Positions 1-9,861 of a stretch of DNA of 64,000 bases are shown piece by piece. Source of the DNA: Streptomyces sp. LBL (GTDB lineage: Bacteria; Actinomycetota; Actinomycetes; Streptomycetales; Streptomycetaceae); assembly GCF_029893585.1 (NCBI RefSeq), contig NZ_JARXYX010000008.1:186001-250000 (forward strand). Reading direction: 5' to 3'. Under the pieces are notes generated by a model. That model worked only from the letters and a program-made list of their open reading frames with translations, ran no database searches and was not told the DNA's origin. A program made the position numbers and the translations under genes. Every line of letters starts with the position of its first letter. Position 1 is the stretch's first letter.

Positions 1-14
1 CTAGCGTCAATGCC

Positions 15-533
15 ATGCACCCGAGCGGACCACTGAGCCCAGCCGGCGACCGCCACTGGCGCGGTAACGCCCGGCTCGCGGCGGGCTGTGCCCTCGCCTT
101 CGGTGCTCTGGCCTTCCTGGTCGACTGGGACGCCGGCACGCTGACCCCACCTCGCGCCCTGCTCTGGCTCGCCCTGTCCATAGCGGTCTTCGCCGTCCTG
201 CTTCCACAGCGCGTCACGGCAGGCCACGGCTGGCTGGTGGTACGCGGCCCACTGCGCCGACGGGCTGTACGGACGGACGCTCTCGTCTCCATACGGCAGT
301 ACGACGGCGTCGGCGCCCAGCTCATACTGCGGGACGCGTACGGCCACCGCCTCGAAGTCGACTCCCGCATCCTGGCCGGCAACCCCTTCCTGTGGCACGA
401 ACTCGACACCGGCGTCCGCCGCTCCCTTGACAAGGGCACCCTTTCCCAAGGCGAAGACGTGGTCCGGCGGCTGGCCGAACGCATCGACGGCGAGACAGCA
501 CAGGCGGTTCTGCGGGCCTCCGGGTTGTCCTAG
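15..533 (+). CDS. Small two-helix membrane protein, PH-like C-terminal half
   Basis: Unrecognised protein of 172 residues. Two hydrophobic segments are visible (about residues 20-36 and 48-64), separated by a short polar loop containing DWDAGT. The soluble C-terminal half (about 70-172) is rich in alternating strands and resembles the bacterial PH-like domains found in actinobacterial membrane proteins; this is inferred from pattern only. The ATG at 15 lacks a visible ribosome site and the frame stays open to the left edge, so the true start may lie outside the window. It is followed convergently by a DUF1707-like gene. No catalytic motif is visible, so no function is proposed. Confidence 0.6.
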   Translation: MHPSGPLSPAGDRHWRGNARLAAGCALAFGALAFLVDWDAGTLTPPRALLWLALSIAVFAVLLPQRVTAGHGWLVVRGPLRRRAVRTDALVSIRQYDGVGAQLILRDAYGHRLEVDSRILAGNPFLWHELDTGVRRSLDKGTLSQGEDVVRRLAERIDGETAQAVLRASGLS

Positions 534-760
534 CCATTGCTGTGACCGCAGAGGTTCGCCGGGTTGGTGGTCTTGGCGGTGAGCACCTGGTGGAGGCGCT
601 CGTCCAGCTCCTCGTGCGAGATGTGCCCTTCGGCGTACGCCACCCGCAGGCGCTGCACGGCCGCGTCGCGGTCGTCCTCGCTGATCAGTGACGACAGGTC
701 TTCCGGCAGAGAGGTCCCCGTCGACCTCGTGGCGCGGCGGGGGCGCTCGTGCAGGACCAT
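530..760 (-). CDS. DUF1707 (SHOCT-like) domain protein, short or truncated
   Basis: The 76-residue product contains the DUF1707 signature: LISEDDRDAAVQRLR followed by AYAEGHISHEELDERLHQVL. In family members this is a short helical module at the N-terminus of membrane or regulatory proteins. Here it ends abruptly after LTAKT with an unrelated tail (NPANLCGHSNG), so the module may have lost a C-terminal partner, or this may be a stand-alone small form. The ATG at 760 lacks a convincing Shine-Dalgarno; an upstream start (to 820) would overlap the divergent KdpD-like gene. Its 3' end touches the stop of the preceding membrane-protein gene. Domain call fairly sure; intactness unsure. Confidence 0.5.
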   Translation of the reverse strand: MVLHERPRRATRSTGTSLPEDLSSLISEDDRDAAVQRLRVAYAEGHISHEELDERLHQVLTAKTTNPANLCGHSNG

Positions 761-806
761 GGAGAGGAGCCCGACGCTCGACGGGCTGGCCCGAAAGGAG
801 CAAAGT

Positions 807-1949
807 GTGCCGCGCGGCACCCTCCGGGTCTACCTCGGGGCGGCGCCCGGAGTGGGCAAGACGTACGACATGCTCGGCGAGGGCCGGCGCCGCGCCGGGC
901 GGGGCACCGATGTGGTCATCGGCTTCGTGGAGGACTACGGCCGTCCCCTGACCCGGCAGATGGCCCAGGACCTGGAGACCGTGCCCCGCAAGACCGTGCT
1001 GTACCGCGGCGCCGCCTTCACCGAGATGGACCTCGACGCCGTCCTCGCCCGCCAACCGAGTGTCGCGCTGGTCGACGAACTCGCGCACACCGACATCCCC
1101 GGCTGCCGCAACGAGAAACGCTGGCAGGACATCGAGGAACTGCTCGACGCCGGCATCGACGTCATTTCCACCGTCAACATCCAGCACCTGGAGTCACTGA
1201 ACGACGTCGTCGAGGAGATCACCGGCATCAGGCAGCGGGAGACCGTACCCGACGAGGTCGTCCGCCGCGCCGACCAGATCGAACTGGTGGACATGTCGGC
1301 CGAAGCCCTGCGCCGGCGGATGACCCACGGCAACATCTACCCGCCGGAGAAGATCGACGCCGCCCTGGCGAACTTCTTCCGCGCGGGTAACCTCACCGCT
1401 CTGCGGGAACTCGCCCTGCTGTGGGCCGCCGACCGCGTCGAGGAAGCCCTCGTGCGGTACCGCAAGGAACAGGGCATCGAGGAACCCTGGGCCACCAGGG
1501 AACGCGTGCTGGTGACCCTCTCCGGCGGTCCGGAGGGCGAAACCCTCATCCGGCGCGGCGAGAGGATCGCCTCGCGAGGAGCGGGCGGCGAACTGCTCGC
1601 CATCCATGTCGTCCGCGGCGACGGGCTGGTCTCCTCCTCCCCGAAGCTCCTGGATCACCAGCGCGCCATGGTGGAGAGCCTCGGCGGCAGTTACCACACG
1701 GCGGTCGGGGATGACCCCGCCCGGGCCGTCGTGGAATTCGCCCGGCAGGCCAACGTCACCCAGATCGTCATCGGCGCCACGCGGCGCAGCCGTATCAAAG
1801 GGCTGTTCAGCCGGGGCGTGGGCACCGCCATCGTGGAAGGCTCCGGCGACGACATCGACGTATACATCGTGACTCACGAGGAAGCCGCGCACGGCCGGTT
1901 CCTGCGCCGCCGGGGTCGCGGACCGCAGGCCCCTGGATCCGCGTCATGA
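807..1949 (+). CDS. KdpD N-terminal sensor plus universal-stress domain, no kinase
   Basis: This 380-residue protein matches only the input half of the potassium sensor kinase KdpD. Residues 1-210 are the KdpD sensor domain, with a P-loop GAAPGVGKT (11-19), VDELAHT (89-95) and the STVNIQHLESLND stretch (121-133). Residues about 232-360 form a Usp-like nucleotide-binding domain ending in GATRRSRIKG. The four transmembrane helices, GAF, HisKA and HATPase domains of full KdpD (about 850-900 residues) are absent, and no kinase sequence follows. The GTG start at 807 is chosen because AAAGGAG lies at 794-800. Short kinase-less KdpD proteins are known in cyanobacteria. No kdpABC or kdpE is nearby, so a potassium or turgor role is inferred only from homology. 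Confidence 0.82.
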   Translation: MPRGTLRVYLGAAPGVGKTYDMLGEGRRRAGRGTDVVIGFVEDYGRPLTRQMAQDLETVPRKTVLYRGAAFTEMDLDAVLARQPSVALVDELAHTDIPGCRNEKRWQDIEELLDAGIDVISTVNIQHLESLNDVVEEITGIRQRETVPDEVVRRADQIELVDMSAEALRRRMTHGNIYPPEKIDAALANFFRAGNLTALRELALLWAADRVEEALVRYRKEQGIEEPWATRERVLVTLSGGPEGETLIRRGERIASRGAGGELLAIHVVRGDGLVSSSPKLLDHQRAMVESLGGSYHTAVGDDPARAVVEFARQANVTQIVIGATRRSRIKGLFSRGVGTAIVEGSGDDIDVYIVTHEEAAHGRFLRRRGRGPQAPGSAS

Positions 1950-2281
1950 CCACCGCGCCGATGCCGTCGGCGACCGGCGCAGCCGGGATGTTGTTGTCCA
2001 CGGGCATGTGGCTGCGGCGGATGACGCCGTCAACCCTGCCACCGCGGGTGCCAACAGCCGCGGCCAGGGCGTCGGTGACCAGGTCAGTGCGCTCTGTGAC
2101 GCGACCCTGGCCGGCCTGAGGCCGCCTCGGCGGGTCGGTTCTACGCCGCCGAGGTACCGGACGCCCACCGCCCCAACTCCGCCCGTGAGATCACGATCAC
2201 CCCGGAGGGAGAGGTCCTCCAGCCCGGCGAGCTGTACCTCGGTCACATCCTCGGAGAGGTCGGCTACGACAGGAGGTTGCC
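1950..2281 (+). other. Gene-poor gap with possible dCTP-deaminase-like scrap
   Basis: No intact gene is supported here. From about 2155 to 2275 one + frame reads HRPNSAREITI then VLQPGELYLGHILGEVGYD. This resembles the LxPGELYLG strand of the dCTP deaminase/dUTPase fold, but it has no start and runs into the next gene in another frame. It is best read as a gene tail left by deletion. The family assignment is tentative. AGGAGG at 2271-2276 is the ribosome site for the gene at 2282. Confidence 0.3.
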
Positions 2282-3109
2282 GTGGAGGGTGGAGATCTGG
2301 AACTGGGCGAGTTGCTGGCCGCTGCGGAAGCGGCCCCGCCCGGTGAGTCCGTCGGCGTCGTGGCACACGACCTGCAGAAGCGGTTCGGTGCCGAGACCGT
2401 GTCCTTCCTGTTCGTCGACCTCATCGGCCAGCGGCTGGTACGCCTCGCCGCGGCCGGCGATGAGCCCGCCGACCCTGGCGAGCCGATCGACCTGCAGGGC
2501 AGCGTCTACGACAGCGTTCTGCAGAGCCAGCGCCAGCGTGTGGAGCCGGACGGCCAGGGCGGACGGCGCGTCATCACGCCGGTCACCAACCGCGGCGACT
2601 GCATCGGCGTCCTGGAGGTGACCCTGCAGTCCGCGGACGACACCGTGCTGCGACAGGTCCGCGACGCGGCCCACGCACTGGCCTACATCATCGTCACGGA
2701 CGGGCGCTTCACCGATCTGTACCACCTGGGCCGGCGCACCACCGAGACCAGCCTGGCCGCGGAGATCCAGCACCAACTCCTACCCTCGGCTCCCTGCTGC
2801 GAGGCCGCCCAGCCCTTCGGTGTGGTGGCATCCGCCCCCTACCGCCTCCAGGAACTGCTCTTGCGTCCCGGGGACCGCCCGGTCCTGCTCACCGACGGCA
2901 TGCAGGAGCGCGGTGCCGCGGCCGTCGACCTGGCCTCGGTCGTTCACGACACCCGCGCGCTGCACCCGCGAGAAGCCGTCCGGAGCCTGACCGCCGCGGT
3001 GCTCGACGCCTGCCACGGCAGCCTCAAGGACGACGCCACGCTCCTCATACTGGACTGGCACAGCAATCGCAGCCGGCCGGCCGAAACCAGACCCGACCCG
3101 CAGCGATGA
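2282..3109 (+). pseudogene. GAF + SpoIIE/PP2C phosphatase with internal deletion
   Basis: The reading frame is open (275 residues) but the protein is incomplete. Residues 1-155 form a GAF-like sensory domain and residues 160-175 carry the start of a PP2C (SpoIIE) domain, AAEIQHQLLPSAPC. The sequence then jumps to the far C-terminal part of the phosphatase (YRLQELLLRPGDRPVLLTDGMQER). The central catalytic core, normally about 130 residues with the metal-binding GD and DxxGHG motifs, is missing, although the frame survived. Compare the intact relative at 3283-4521. The GTG start follows AGGAGG with good spacing. Family role: dephosphorylation of anti-sigma-factor antagonists. This copy should lack phosphatase activity but could still bind a ligand through its GAF part. 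Confidence 0.7.
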
Positions 3110-3117
3110 GCCGCAAC

Positions 3118-3252
3118 GATGCGCAGCCACCCCTGAGCGTGGCTCGCACGCCGGTGGGCGGCCACGAAGACGTTGATCCCAATGGAGTCCATGGAGGTCC
3201 CGCCGCTGAGGTCTGCCACGATCCCGGGCGGCGGCTTGTCTTCCTCGGACAT
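3118..3252 (-). pseudogene. STAS anti-sigma-factor antagonist fragment
   Basis: About 45 codons read as the core of a STAS domain: VADLSGGTSMDSIGINVFV then AAHRRASHAQGWLRI. This is the helix-strand region around the phosphorylatable serine of SpoIIAA-like antagonists (usual form DLSGVxFMDSSGI; here the second serine is isoleucine, MDSIG). The N-terminal strands and the C-terminal half are missing, and the frame becomes unrelated after the motif. It sits just downstream of, and on the same strand as, the SpoIIE-type phosphatase at 3283-4521, the expected partner class. It appears to be the remnant of a phosphatase/antagonist gene pair. Confidence 0.6.
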
Positions 3253-3282
3253 CAGTGCGGCTTGCGCCGCTATGAGCGTGGC

Positions 3283-4521
3283 TTACTCCAGGACGGCGAG
3301 GTGGTCGGCCGCGCCGCCGCGCCACTCGATGAGGAAGAGGGTCGCGTCATCACTGGTCGTCCCGCGTTCCTGTTTCAGGGCGTGGGAGAGCCGGAGTGCT
3401 GTTGCCCGTGGTCCTTCCTCTCTGCGCTCGATGCTGTGGACGCAGGCGATGAGTCGTTCCTCGCCGAACTGCTGCCCGTCCATGCCGCGCTCCTCGGTCA
3501 GGCCGTCGGTGTAGCACAGCACCCGGTCGCCACGCTGGAGTGTGTACTCACTGATCTGGGGTGATGGGCCGCCGAGGCCGACGGGCAGGGTGGTGGGGCC
3601 TCCCAGTTGGCGGACGACCTCGTGGTTGCGGATCAGCAGAGGTGCGGGGTGGCCCGCGTTGACCCATTTCAGGCGGCCGGTGGCGATGTCCAAGTTCATC
3701 ATCTGTGCGGTGACGAAGTGGTCGGGCCCGAACTGTTCGGCGATCGCCTGGTCCATGAACGCGTACTTCTCGGCGAGGCTGATGCCGGCGCGTCTGGCGT
3801 GCCGGTAGGCGCCGACCGCGACGGTCGCCATGGTGGCCGCGTCCAGGCCATGGCCCATCGCGTCAATCACGGCCGCGTGGAGGATGTCGTCGTTGAGTGC
3901 GTAGTCGATACTGTCGCCGGCGATGTCGTAGGCGGGCTCCAGGATGCCGGCCACCTCGACCTGCGGCACGGACATCGACAGCGGCGGCAGCAGAGTCCAC
4001 TGCATCTCAGCGGCCACGCTCATCGGCTCTCGGCGCCGGGCCTGGAAGAACCGGTCCGTATAGGCGTGCTTGGTGACCAGCATGTCGGCGACCAGACCCG
4101 CCAGCCTGCGTAGCAGCCGCCGGTCGTCGTCATCGACGCTGCCCAGCGTAAGAGCCATCACCCCCACCTCGTCGCTGCCGTCCAGCAACGGCAAGTACAT
4201 CCGCATGCCGTCGGTCTGCGGGACCTCGACCGGGGCCATCCGCAGGAAAGCCGTGCCCGCCGCGGAGTCACCGATCTCCTCGGGCTCACCGACCAGCAGT
4301 CCCCTCCCAGGCAGCGGCACCAGGAACTCCTGCCCATAATCCTGCAGGAGGATCGAGACCTCGCGTCCACCGACTCGGGCAACTTCCTCCGCGATCAACG
4401 GAGCGATCAACTGCGGCGGCATCTCGTGCGCCCGGTCCAGCAGCACCCCCAGCAACCGCTCTCCGAATCCTTCCGACCGGTCCACCCTGGCCTTGTCAGG
4501 CTTCCGCTCACCCTCGGCCAC
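3283..4521 (-). CDS. GAF + SpoIIE-type PP2C serine phosphatase
   Basis: Predicted cytosolic Ser/Thr phosphatase of 412 residues. An N-terminal GAF-like sensor occupies about residues 10-165. A SpoIIE/RsbU-type PP2C domain follows (about 175-400) with EMQWTLLPP, the metal-site AGDSIDYA and DAMGHGLDAA, VNAGHPAP, CYTDGLTEERG and a final SDDATLFLIEW. All core acidic residues appear present. Family members dephosphorylate STAS anti-anti-sigma proteins and so release sigma factors under stress. A STAS fragment lies directly downstream on the same strand. The GTG start at 4521 follows GGGGGA with 5-nt spacing; an ATG ten codons upstream (4551) lacks a ribosome site. It is the intact counterpart of the deleted gene at 2282-3109. 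Confidence 0.85.
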   Translation of the reverse strand: MAEGERKPDKARVDRSEGFGERLLGVLLDRAHEMPPQLIAPLIAEEVARVGGREVSILLQDYGQEFLVPLPGRGLLVGEPEEIGDSAAGTAFLRMAPVEVPQTDGMRMYLPLLDGSDEVGVMALTLGSVDDDDRRLLRRLAGLVADMLVTKHAYTDRFFQARRREPMSVAAEMQWTLLPPLSMSVPQVEVAGILEPAYDIAGDSIDYALNDDILHAAVIDAMGHGLDAATMATVAVGAYRHARRAGISLAEKYAFMDQAIAEQFGPDHFVTAQMMNLDIATGRLKWVNAGHPAPLLIRNHEVVRQLGGPTTLPVGLGGPSPQISEYTLQRGDRVLCYTDGLTEERGMDGQQFGEERLIACVHSIERREEGPRATALRLSHALKQERGTTSDDATLFLIEWRGGAADHLAVLE

Positions 4522-5844
4522 AACTGTCCCCCGCCGGCCTGGCCGGCCCATTGCCGATCACCTTCGCGAATCGGCGACGGCCTTCCCGTCCCACAAGCAT
4601 GCACATCGTTCGATCATCACGCACCGGCCACCGCTCACCGCCCACAACCGACGCACGCTCCCGGCGAATCGCTCGAACGGGGCAGGCTGCGACGGAAGTA
4701 AAGCGCGGCAAGTTCCCTCGAGTTCTTCCCGCGTCGGATGAGTGGGCCCTGCGGCCCCGCCCTCGATGAAGGCCCTCGCCCATGCACGATCTGGCCTACT
4801 TTCTGGAAGACACGATGAACCGGCGCCACGAGTACCGAAGCCGTGGCCCACGCCACGGGCATCCGCACACCTCGCCCGCCAGCCCGGTCGCTTCGGCGAG
4901 GTCCGCCGGCAGACGTGCACCAGCGTGCCAGGGGCCGGACCGACTGCGGCACCGCTCCGCCTGCCCAAAAGCAGCGGCCACTTCGAAGGACGCGGAATCC
5001 CGATCGCTTGGGCGATCAAGAGGCGAGGCTGGGCTTCACGGAAGCAGGACGCCGGGAGGCTGCCCGGCAGACGCTCTGCCCGGACCCTCTACCTGGACCA
5101 GACGTCACCATCGGCTCGCCCCCGGCTTCCCCACGCCTTTCCGCAGCCGCCCGGTTGTCGGATTCCGGCCCGTTCGGACCTGTCCGGCGAAGGGCCGGGG
5201 ACTATGCTGGTGAGCGAACGCCCAGGACCCCGGTGGACGCACGGCCTGCTGACCACGATGCCACAGGAGCGGATTCCCGTCCGGACCCGTCGCATCTTCA
5301 AGGAGATCCCTGTCGGGCATCGAGCCTCGGAGCGCGGAACCCCGACGGGTGACCATTCACGTCCTCGTACGCCCCGACCTCGGTCGCACCCCGCCGGGTA
5401 CACAGCCCGGCACATCGAGTTCGGTGCCCGGTAGCGGTCCCGAGAACACCTGAACGGCTGAAACAGAGGTGTCATGCTCCACTCTGCGGCTGTCCATCCG
5501 CCGGCAGGGCTCACGTCCGCTCGCGCCGCTCTCGTCCTACGCCGAGGCGGCTTGGGGTGGCCGGGATGCGACGGAGCGCTCACGCCCGCCGTCGACCGGA
5601 TCACCGGCGCCGGCTGCGCCTTCGCCGGGCTGATGGTTACGGTGCCGCAGCACCGCAACGTGACCCGAGGGTCGAAGGAACCGCTCCTCTCCGAGCGTCA
5701 GGCATCACTCGGTGTCACCATGGCGGGCGGGGCCGACGAACCGATCATGGCCTCCCTGCGCTGCCGGAACCGGAAGGACGTCGGAAACGTCCGCGGACCG
5801 GCCGCCGGTGCCGTGTTCCTGGCGCTGGTACCCCCCTTGATCCG
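4522..5844. other. 1.3-kb stretch without a recognisable gene
   Basis: Several overlapping open frames exist on both strands, as expected at this GC content. None shows a family motif, a credible ribosome site or consistent codon bias, and proline/arginine-rich translations point to non-coding or decayed DNA. The right end presumably carries the promoter of the GAF-ANTAR gene. No repeat or hairpin stood out. Confidence 0.4.
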
Positions 5845-6657
5845 GTGGTCACCGTGATCCCCGGCAGCCGGTCGGCGCGGATCCAGGCTCTCGTGGCCGA
5901 GCAGGCGGCCCTGCGCGGCGCCCGGGTGGGCCTCATCGACGTGTGTACGGCGGCTGTGGCGACGCTGCCGGTCGGCGGGGCCGGGGTGTCCGCGATGTCC
6001 CGCGACCGGGCGAGTCATCCGCTGTGCAGCACCGACTCCGTCAGTCAACAGATGGAAGAACTCCAGCTCGCACTGGGTGAGGGACCGTGCGTGGATGCCT
6101 TCGTCCTCGGCTCCGCGGTCCTCTGCCCCGATCTGTCGGCCGGTGAACTCCGACGGCATTGGACGGTGTTCGCCGACGCGGCCCTGGAAGCCGGGGCCAG
6201 GGCGGTCTTCGCTCTGCCCCTGCAGATCGGGGCCATCAGCCCCGGCGTACTCGACCTTTACTCCGGCAGCTCGGTCGAGCTGGACGCGGACGCGGTTGCC
6301 GACGCGATGGCCTTCGCCGACACAGCCACGTTGCTTCTGCTCGATGCCAGGATCAGTGAGACGGGTGTCCCGTTCGACACCGAAGCGGCCGGCACCGACC
6401 GGCCGGACTCCGCACTCTCCGACGACCTGGGCGGTTACCGGGCCGAGATCGACCAGGCCACCGGCATCCTGGTGGTCCAGCTCGGCGTCGGCGTCGAGGA
6501 AGCATTCATCCGGCTGCGCGCCCACGCGTACGCCCGGGGGACACGCATCTCGGTGGTTGCCGCCGACGTGGTCGCCCATCGGCTCCGCTTCCCCCTGGAG
6601 ATGACACCGTCCGACATCCAACCGCCGGATGCGCGACCTCCCGACGAGGAGCCCTGA
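5845..6657 (+). CDS. GAF-ANTAR regulator
   Basis: About 270 residues. The N-terminal part is a degenerate GAF domain, marked by the QMEELQLALGEGPCVDAF signature typical of actinobacterial GAF-ANTAR proteins, followed by ALEAGARAVFALPLQIG. Residues about 200-250 form an ANTAR RNA-binding domain (IDQATGILVVQLGVGVEEAF then IRLRAHAYA). ANTAR proteins bind tandem stem-loops in nascent RNA and act by antitermination, with GAF sensing a signal. GTG codons at 5845 and 5854 are both possible starts; neither has a strong ribosome site. The next gene, 31 bp downstream, encodes a second GAF-ANTAR protein, so the two are probably cotranscribed. Confidence 0.75.
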   Translation: MVTVIPGSRSARIQALVAEQAALRGARVGLIDVCTAAVATLPVGGAGVSAMSRDRASHPLCSTDSVSQQMEELQLALGEGPCVDAFVLGSAVLCPDLSAGELRRHWTVFADAALEAGARAVFALPLQIGAISPGVLDLYSGSSVELDADAVADAMAFADTATLLLLDARISETGVPFDTEAAGTDRPDSALSDDLGGYRAEIDQATGILVVQLGVGVEEAFIRLRAHAYARGTRISVVAADVVAHRLRFPLEMTPSDIQPPDARPPDEEP

Positions 6658-6688
6658 TGCTCACGCCCCATACACAGAGGTGCGCACG

Positions 6689-7414
6689 ATGAAGGAACAG
6701 CTGATGGCCCGGACGTTCGTCGAGCTGGCGGACAGTCTCGTCGCCGACTTCGACCTCATGGACTTCCTGCGACTGCTCACCGACCGCTGCGTCGATCTGC
6801 TCGACGCGAGTGCGGCGGGCGTCCTGCTCGCCGACCGCGACGGAGTGCTGCGCGTCATGGCCGCCTCCGACGAACGGGTGCGCCTCCTGGAACTCTTCCA
6901 GCTGCAGAACCACGAAGGCCCTTGCCTGGACTGCTTCCACAGCGGAATCGCGGTCTCCGTTCACGACCTGCGCGACGAGGCCGTCCGCTGGCCCCTGTTC
7001 ACCGCCCAGGCCCAGCGCATCGGCTTCACCGCCGTCCAGGCGCTGCCCATGCGCCTGCGCGACGAGGTCGTCGGCGCCCTCAACCTGTTCCACACCACCC
7101 CGGCGCCCATCAGCCCCAGCGCCACCCCCTTCGCACAGGCCCTCGCCGACGTCGCCACCATCAGCCTGCTGCAACAACGCACCACGGAGCGCAGCACCCT
7201 CCTCAACGAACAGCTGCAGACCGCCCTCAACAGCCGCGTCCTGATCGAACAGGCCAAGGGAAAGCTCGCCGAACGCCGCCACACGGACATGGAACGGGCC
7301 TTCACGGCGCTGCGCGCCTACGCCCGCGCCCACAACCGCCGCCTGGCGGACGTCGCCCGCGCCTTCATCGACGAAACCGAACACCTCCCCGGTCTCAGTC
7401 CCGGAAATTCCTGA
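6689..7414 (+). CDS. GAF-ANTAR regulator, second of a tandem pair
   Basis: A 241-residue protein with a clear GAF domain (about 10-160: [52 protein letters not shown]) and a C-terminal ANTAR domain (about 175-235: [40 protein letters not shown]). ATG at 6689 is preceded by AGAGG at 8-nt spacing. Predicted cytosolic antitermination regulator. The phosphoketolase gene starts 26 bp downstream on the same strand, so it may control or be cotranscribed with central carbon metabolism. It is better conserved than its upstream neighbour. Confidence 0.85.
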   Translation: MKEQLMARTFVELADSLVADFDLMDFLRLLTDRCVDLLDASAAGVLLADRDGVLRVMAASDERVRLLELFQLQNHEGPCLDCFHSGIAVSVHDLRDEAVRWPLFTAQAQRIGFTAVQALPMRLRDEVVGALNLFHTTPAPISPSATPFAQALADVATISLLQQRTTERSTLLNEQLQTALNSRVLIEQAKGKLAERRHTDMERAFTALRAYARAHNRRLADVARAFIDETEHLPGLSPGNS

Positions 7415-7440
7415 TCAGGTCCCTGCGAGAAGGGTTTGTC

Positions 7441-9861
7441 ATGCCACTCGGCCCCCCTACCGAGACTTCCCTCAACACTCCTGGCATCCCCGACCGCCTC
7501 GACGAGGAGGAGCTCAGCGCTCTGGACGCCCACTGGCGGGCGGCGAACTACCTGGCCGTCGGGCAGATCTACCTCATGTCCAACCCTCTGCTGACCGAGG
7601 CCCTGACACCTGAGCACGTCAAGCCGCGACTGCTCGGGCACTGGGGCACCTCACCGGGGCTGAACCTGGTCCACACCCACCTCAACAGGGTCGTCAAGGC
7701 TCGGAACCTGGACGCGATCTGCGTCTGGGGGCCCGGTCACGGCGGGCCGGCCGTGGTGGCGAACTCCTGGTTGGAGGGCAGCTACACCGAGACCTACCCG
7801 GACATCACGCGGGACGCGGCCGGCATGACCCGCCTCTTCCGGCAGTTCTCCTTCCCAGGCGGCATCCCCAGTCATGTCGCGCCCGAGACCCCCGGATCGA
7901 TCCACGAGGGCGGCGAGCTGGGCTATTCCCTCTCGCACGCCTACGGGGCCGCGTTCGACAGTCCGGGGCTCCTGGTGGCCTGCGTGATCGGGGACGGTGA
8001 GGCCGAGACGGGTCCGCTGGCCGCCTCCTGGCACTCGAACAAGTTCCTCGACCCGGTACGAGACGGTGCCGTCCTGCCGATCCTGCACCTCAACGGCTAC
8101 AAGATCGCCAACCCGACGATTCTGGCCCGGGTACCGGAGCCCGAACTCGACTCCCTGCTCAGGGGATACGGCCACGAGCCCCTCCATGTCACGGGGGACG
8201 ACCCCCGCGCCGTCCACCACGCGATGGCTTACGCCATGGACGAGGCCCTGAACCGTATCGCCGCCTTCCAGCACGCCGCCCGCAACGAAGGCGCCGGTTC
8301 CGCCGTCACCGAACGGCCGCGGTGGCCGGTGATCGTGCTGCGTACGCCCAAGGGCTGGACCGGACCGGCCGAAGTCGACGGCGTCCCGGTGGAGGGCACC
8401 TGGCGAGCGCACCAGGTGCCGCTCCCGACCGTGCGCGAAAACCCGGACCACCTGCGGCAGTTGGAGCGATGGCTGCGCTCCTACCGGCCCGAGGAGCTCT
8501 TCGACGAGCGCGGGCGCCCTCGGGAACAGGTCCTGGCCTGCGTCCCCGACGGCGCGCACCGCCTGGGCGCCAACCCGCACACCAACGGCGGCCTGCTGCT
8601 GCGCGACCTGCCCCTGCCACCCCTGGAGCGGTTCGCCGTCCCGGTCGACAAGCCCGGCGCGACAGCGCACGAGCCGACCCGTGTCCTCGGCGACCTGCTG
8701 GCGCAGGTGATGGCCGACACGGGCGAGCGTCGCGACTTCCGGCTGGTCGGCCCCGACGAGACGGCCTCCAACCGCCTCCAGGCCGTCTACGAGGCGAGCG
8801 GCAAGGCGTGGGAGGCCCAGGTACTGCCCACGGACGAGCACCTGGAGCGCGGCGGCCGGGTGATGGAGATCCTCTCCGAACACACCTGCCAGGGCTGGCT
8901 GGAGGGCTATCTCCTCACCGGCCGGCACGGCCTGTTCTCCTGCTACGAAGCCTTCGTCCACATCGTCGACTCCATGGCGAACCAGCACATCAAGTGGCTG
9001 CGCGTCGCCCGCCGCCTCCCCTGGCGCCGCCCCATCGCCTCCCTCAACTACCTGCTCACCTCACACGTGTGGCGCCAGGACAACAACGGCTTCTCACACC
9101 AGGACCCCGGTTTCGTCGACCACGTGCTCAACAAGTCGCCGGAAGTCGTTCGGGTCTACTGTCCGCCGGACGCCAACACCCTGCTGTGCGTGGCGGATCA
9201 CGTGCTGCGCAGCCGCGACTACGTCAACGTCGTCGTCGCGGGCAAGCAACCCTGCTTCGACTGGCTCGACCTCGACGCCGCCCGCGCGCACTGCGCCCGC
9301 GGCGCCGGGATCTGGGACTGGGCCGGCACCGAGTCCGAGCCCGGCGAGCCCGACGTGGTACTCGCCTGCGCGGGCGACGTGCCCACCCTCGAAGTACTGG
9401 CCGCGGCCTCGCTGCTCCGCCACCACCTGCCCGAACTCGCGGTACGGGTGGTCAACGTCGTCGACATCGCCCGTCTGCTGCCCGCGGAGGAACACCCGCA
9501 CGGGATGCCCGACAGCGAGTACGACGCGCTGTTCACCCCCGACAAACCCGTCGTCTTCGCGTACCACGGCTATCCATGGCTGATCCACCGGCTCGCCTAC
9601 CGCCGCGCCAACCACCCGCACCTGCACGTACGCGGCTACAAGGAGGAGGGCACCACCACGACCCCGTTCGACATGGTCGTCCGCAACGACCTCGACCGGT
9701 ACCGGCTGGTCATGGACGTCATCGACAGGGTGCCCGCTCTCGCGGTCCGCGCGGCTGCGCTGCGGCAGCAGATGGTCGACGTCCGTTACCGCCATCACCA
9801 CTGGATCCGCGCCCATGGGGAGGACCTGCCCGAGGTCGCCGACTGGACCTGGAGTCAGTGA
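7441..9861 (+). CDS. Xylulose-5-P/fructose-6-P phosphoketolase
   Basis: An 806-residue thiamine-diphosphate enzyme that cleaves xylulose 5-phosphate (and often fructose 6-phosphate) with phosphate to acetyl phosphate plus a sugar phosphate; cytosolic. Length is normal (about 790-810). Family features in order: [18 protein letters not shown] (about 67-84), [28 protein letters not shown], the ThDP/Mg site GDGEAETGP (about 183), [20 protein letters not shown], and [16 protein letters not shown] near the end. ATG at 7441 follows GAGAAGGG. It overlaps the following P-type ATPase start by GTGA (9858-9861), so the two are translationally coupled. Confidence 0.95.
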   Translation: MPLGPPTETSLNTPGIPDRLDEEELSALDAHWRAANYLAVGQIYLMSNPLLTEALTPEHVKPRLLGHWGTSPGLNLVHTHLNRVVKARNLDAICVWGPGHGGPAVVANSWLEGSYTETYPDITRDAAGMTRLFRQFSFPGGIPSHVAPETPGSIHEGGELGYSLSHAYGAAFDSPGLLVACVIGDGEAETGPLAASWHSNKFLDPVRDGAVLPILHLNGYKIANPTILARVPEPELDSLLRGYGHEPLHVTGDDPRAVHHAMAYAMDEALNRIAAFQHAARNEGAGSAVTERPRWPVIVLRTPKGWTGPAEVDGVPVEGTWRAHQVPLPTVRENPDHLRQLERWLRSYRPEELFDERGRPREQVLACVPDGAHRLGANPHTNGGLLLRDLPLPPLERFAVPVDKPGATAHEPTRVLGDLLAQVMADTGERRDFRLVGPDETASNRLQAVYEASGKAWEAQVLPTDEHLERGGRVMEILSEHTCQGWLEGYLLTGRHGLFSCYEAFVHIVDSMANQHIKWLRVARRLPWRRPIASLNYLLTSHVWRQDNNGFSHQDPGFVDHVLNKSPEVVRVYCPPDANTLLCVADHVLRSRDYVNVVVAGKQPCFDWLDLDAARAHCARGAGIWDWAGTESEPGEPDVVLACAGDVPTLEVLAAASLLRHHLPELAVRVVNVVDIARLLPAEEHPHGMPDSEYDALFTPDKPVVFAYHGYPWLIHRLAYRRANHPHLHVRGYKEEGTTTTPFDMVVRNDLDRYRLVMDVIDRVPALAVRAAALRQQMVDVRYRHHHWIRAHGEDLPEVADWTWSQ

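Noticed and set aside
4742-5434. A 230-codon + frame in the 1.3-kb gap
   Set aside because: Composition is proline/arginine-rich without motifs or ribosome site, and competing frames of similar length overlap it.
6922-7440. N-terminal extension of the phosphoketolase
   Set aside because: It overlaps the GAF-ANTAR gene in another frame; the family N-terminus begins at the ATG at 7441.
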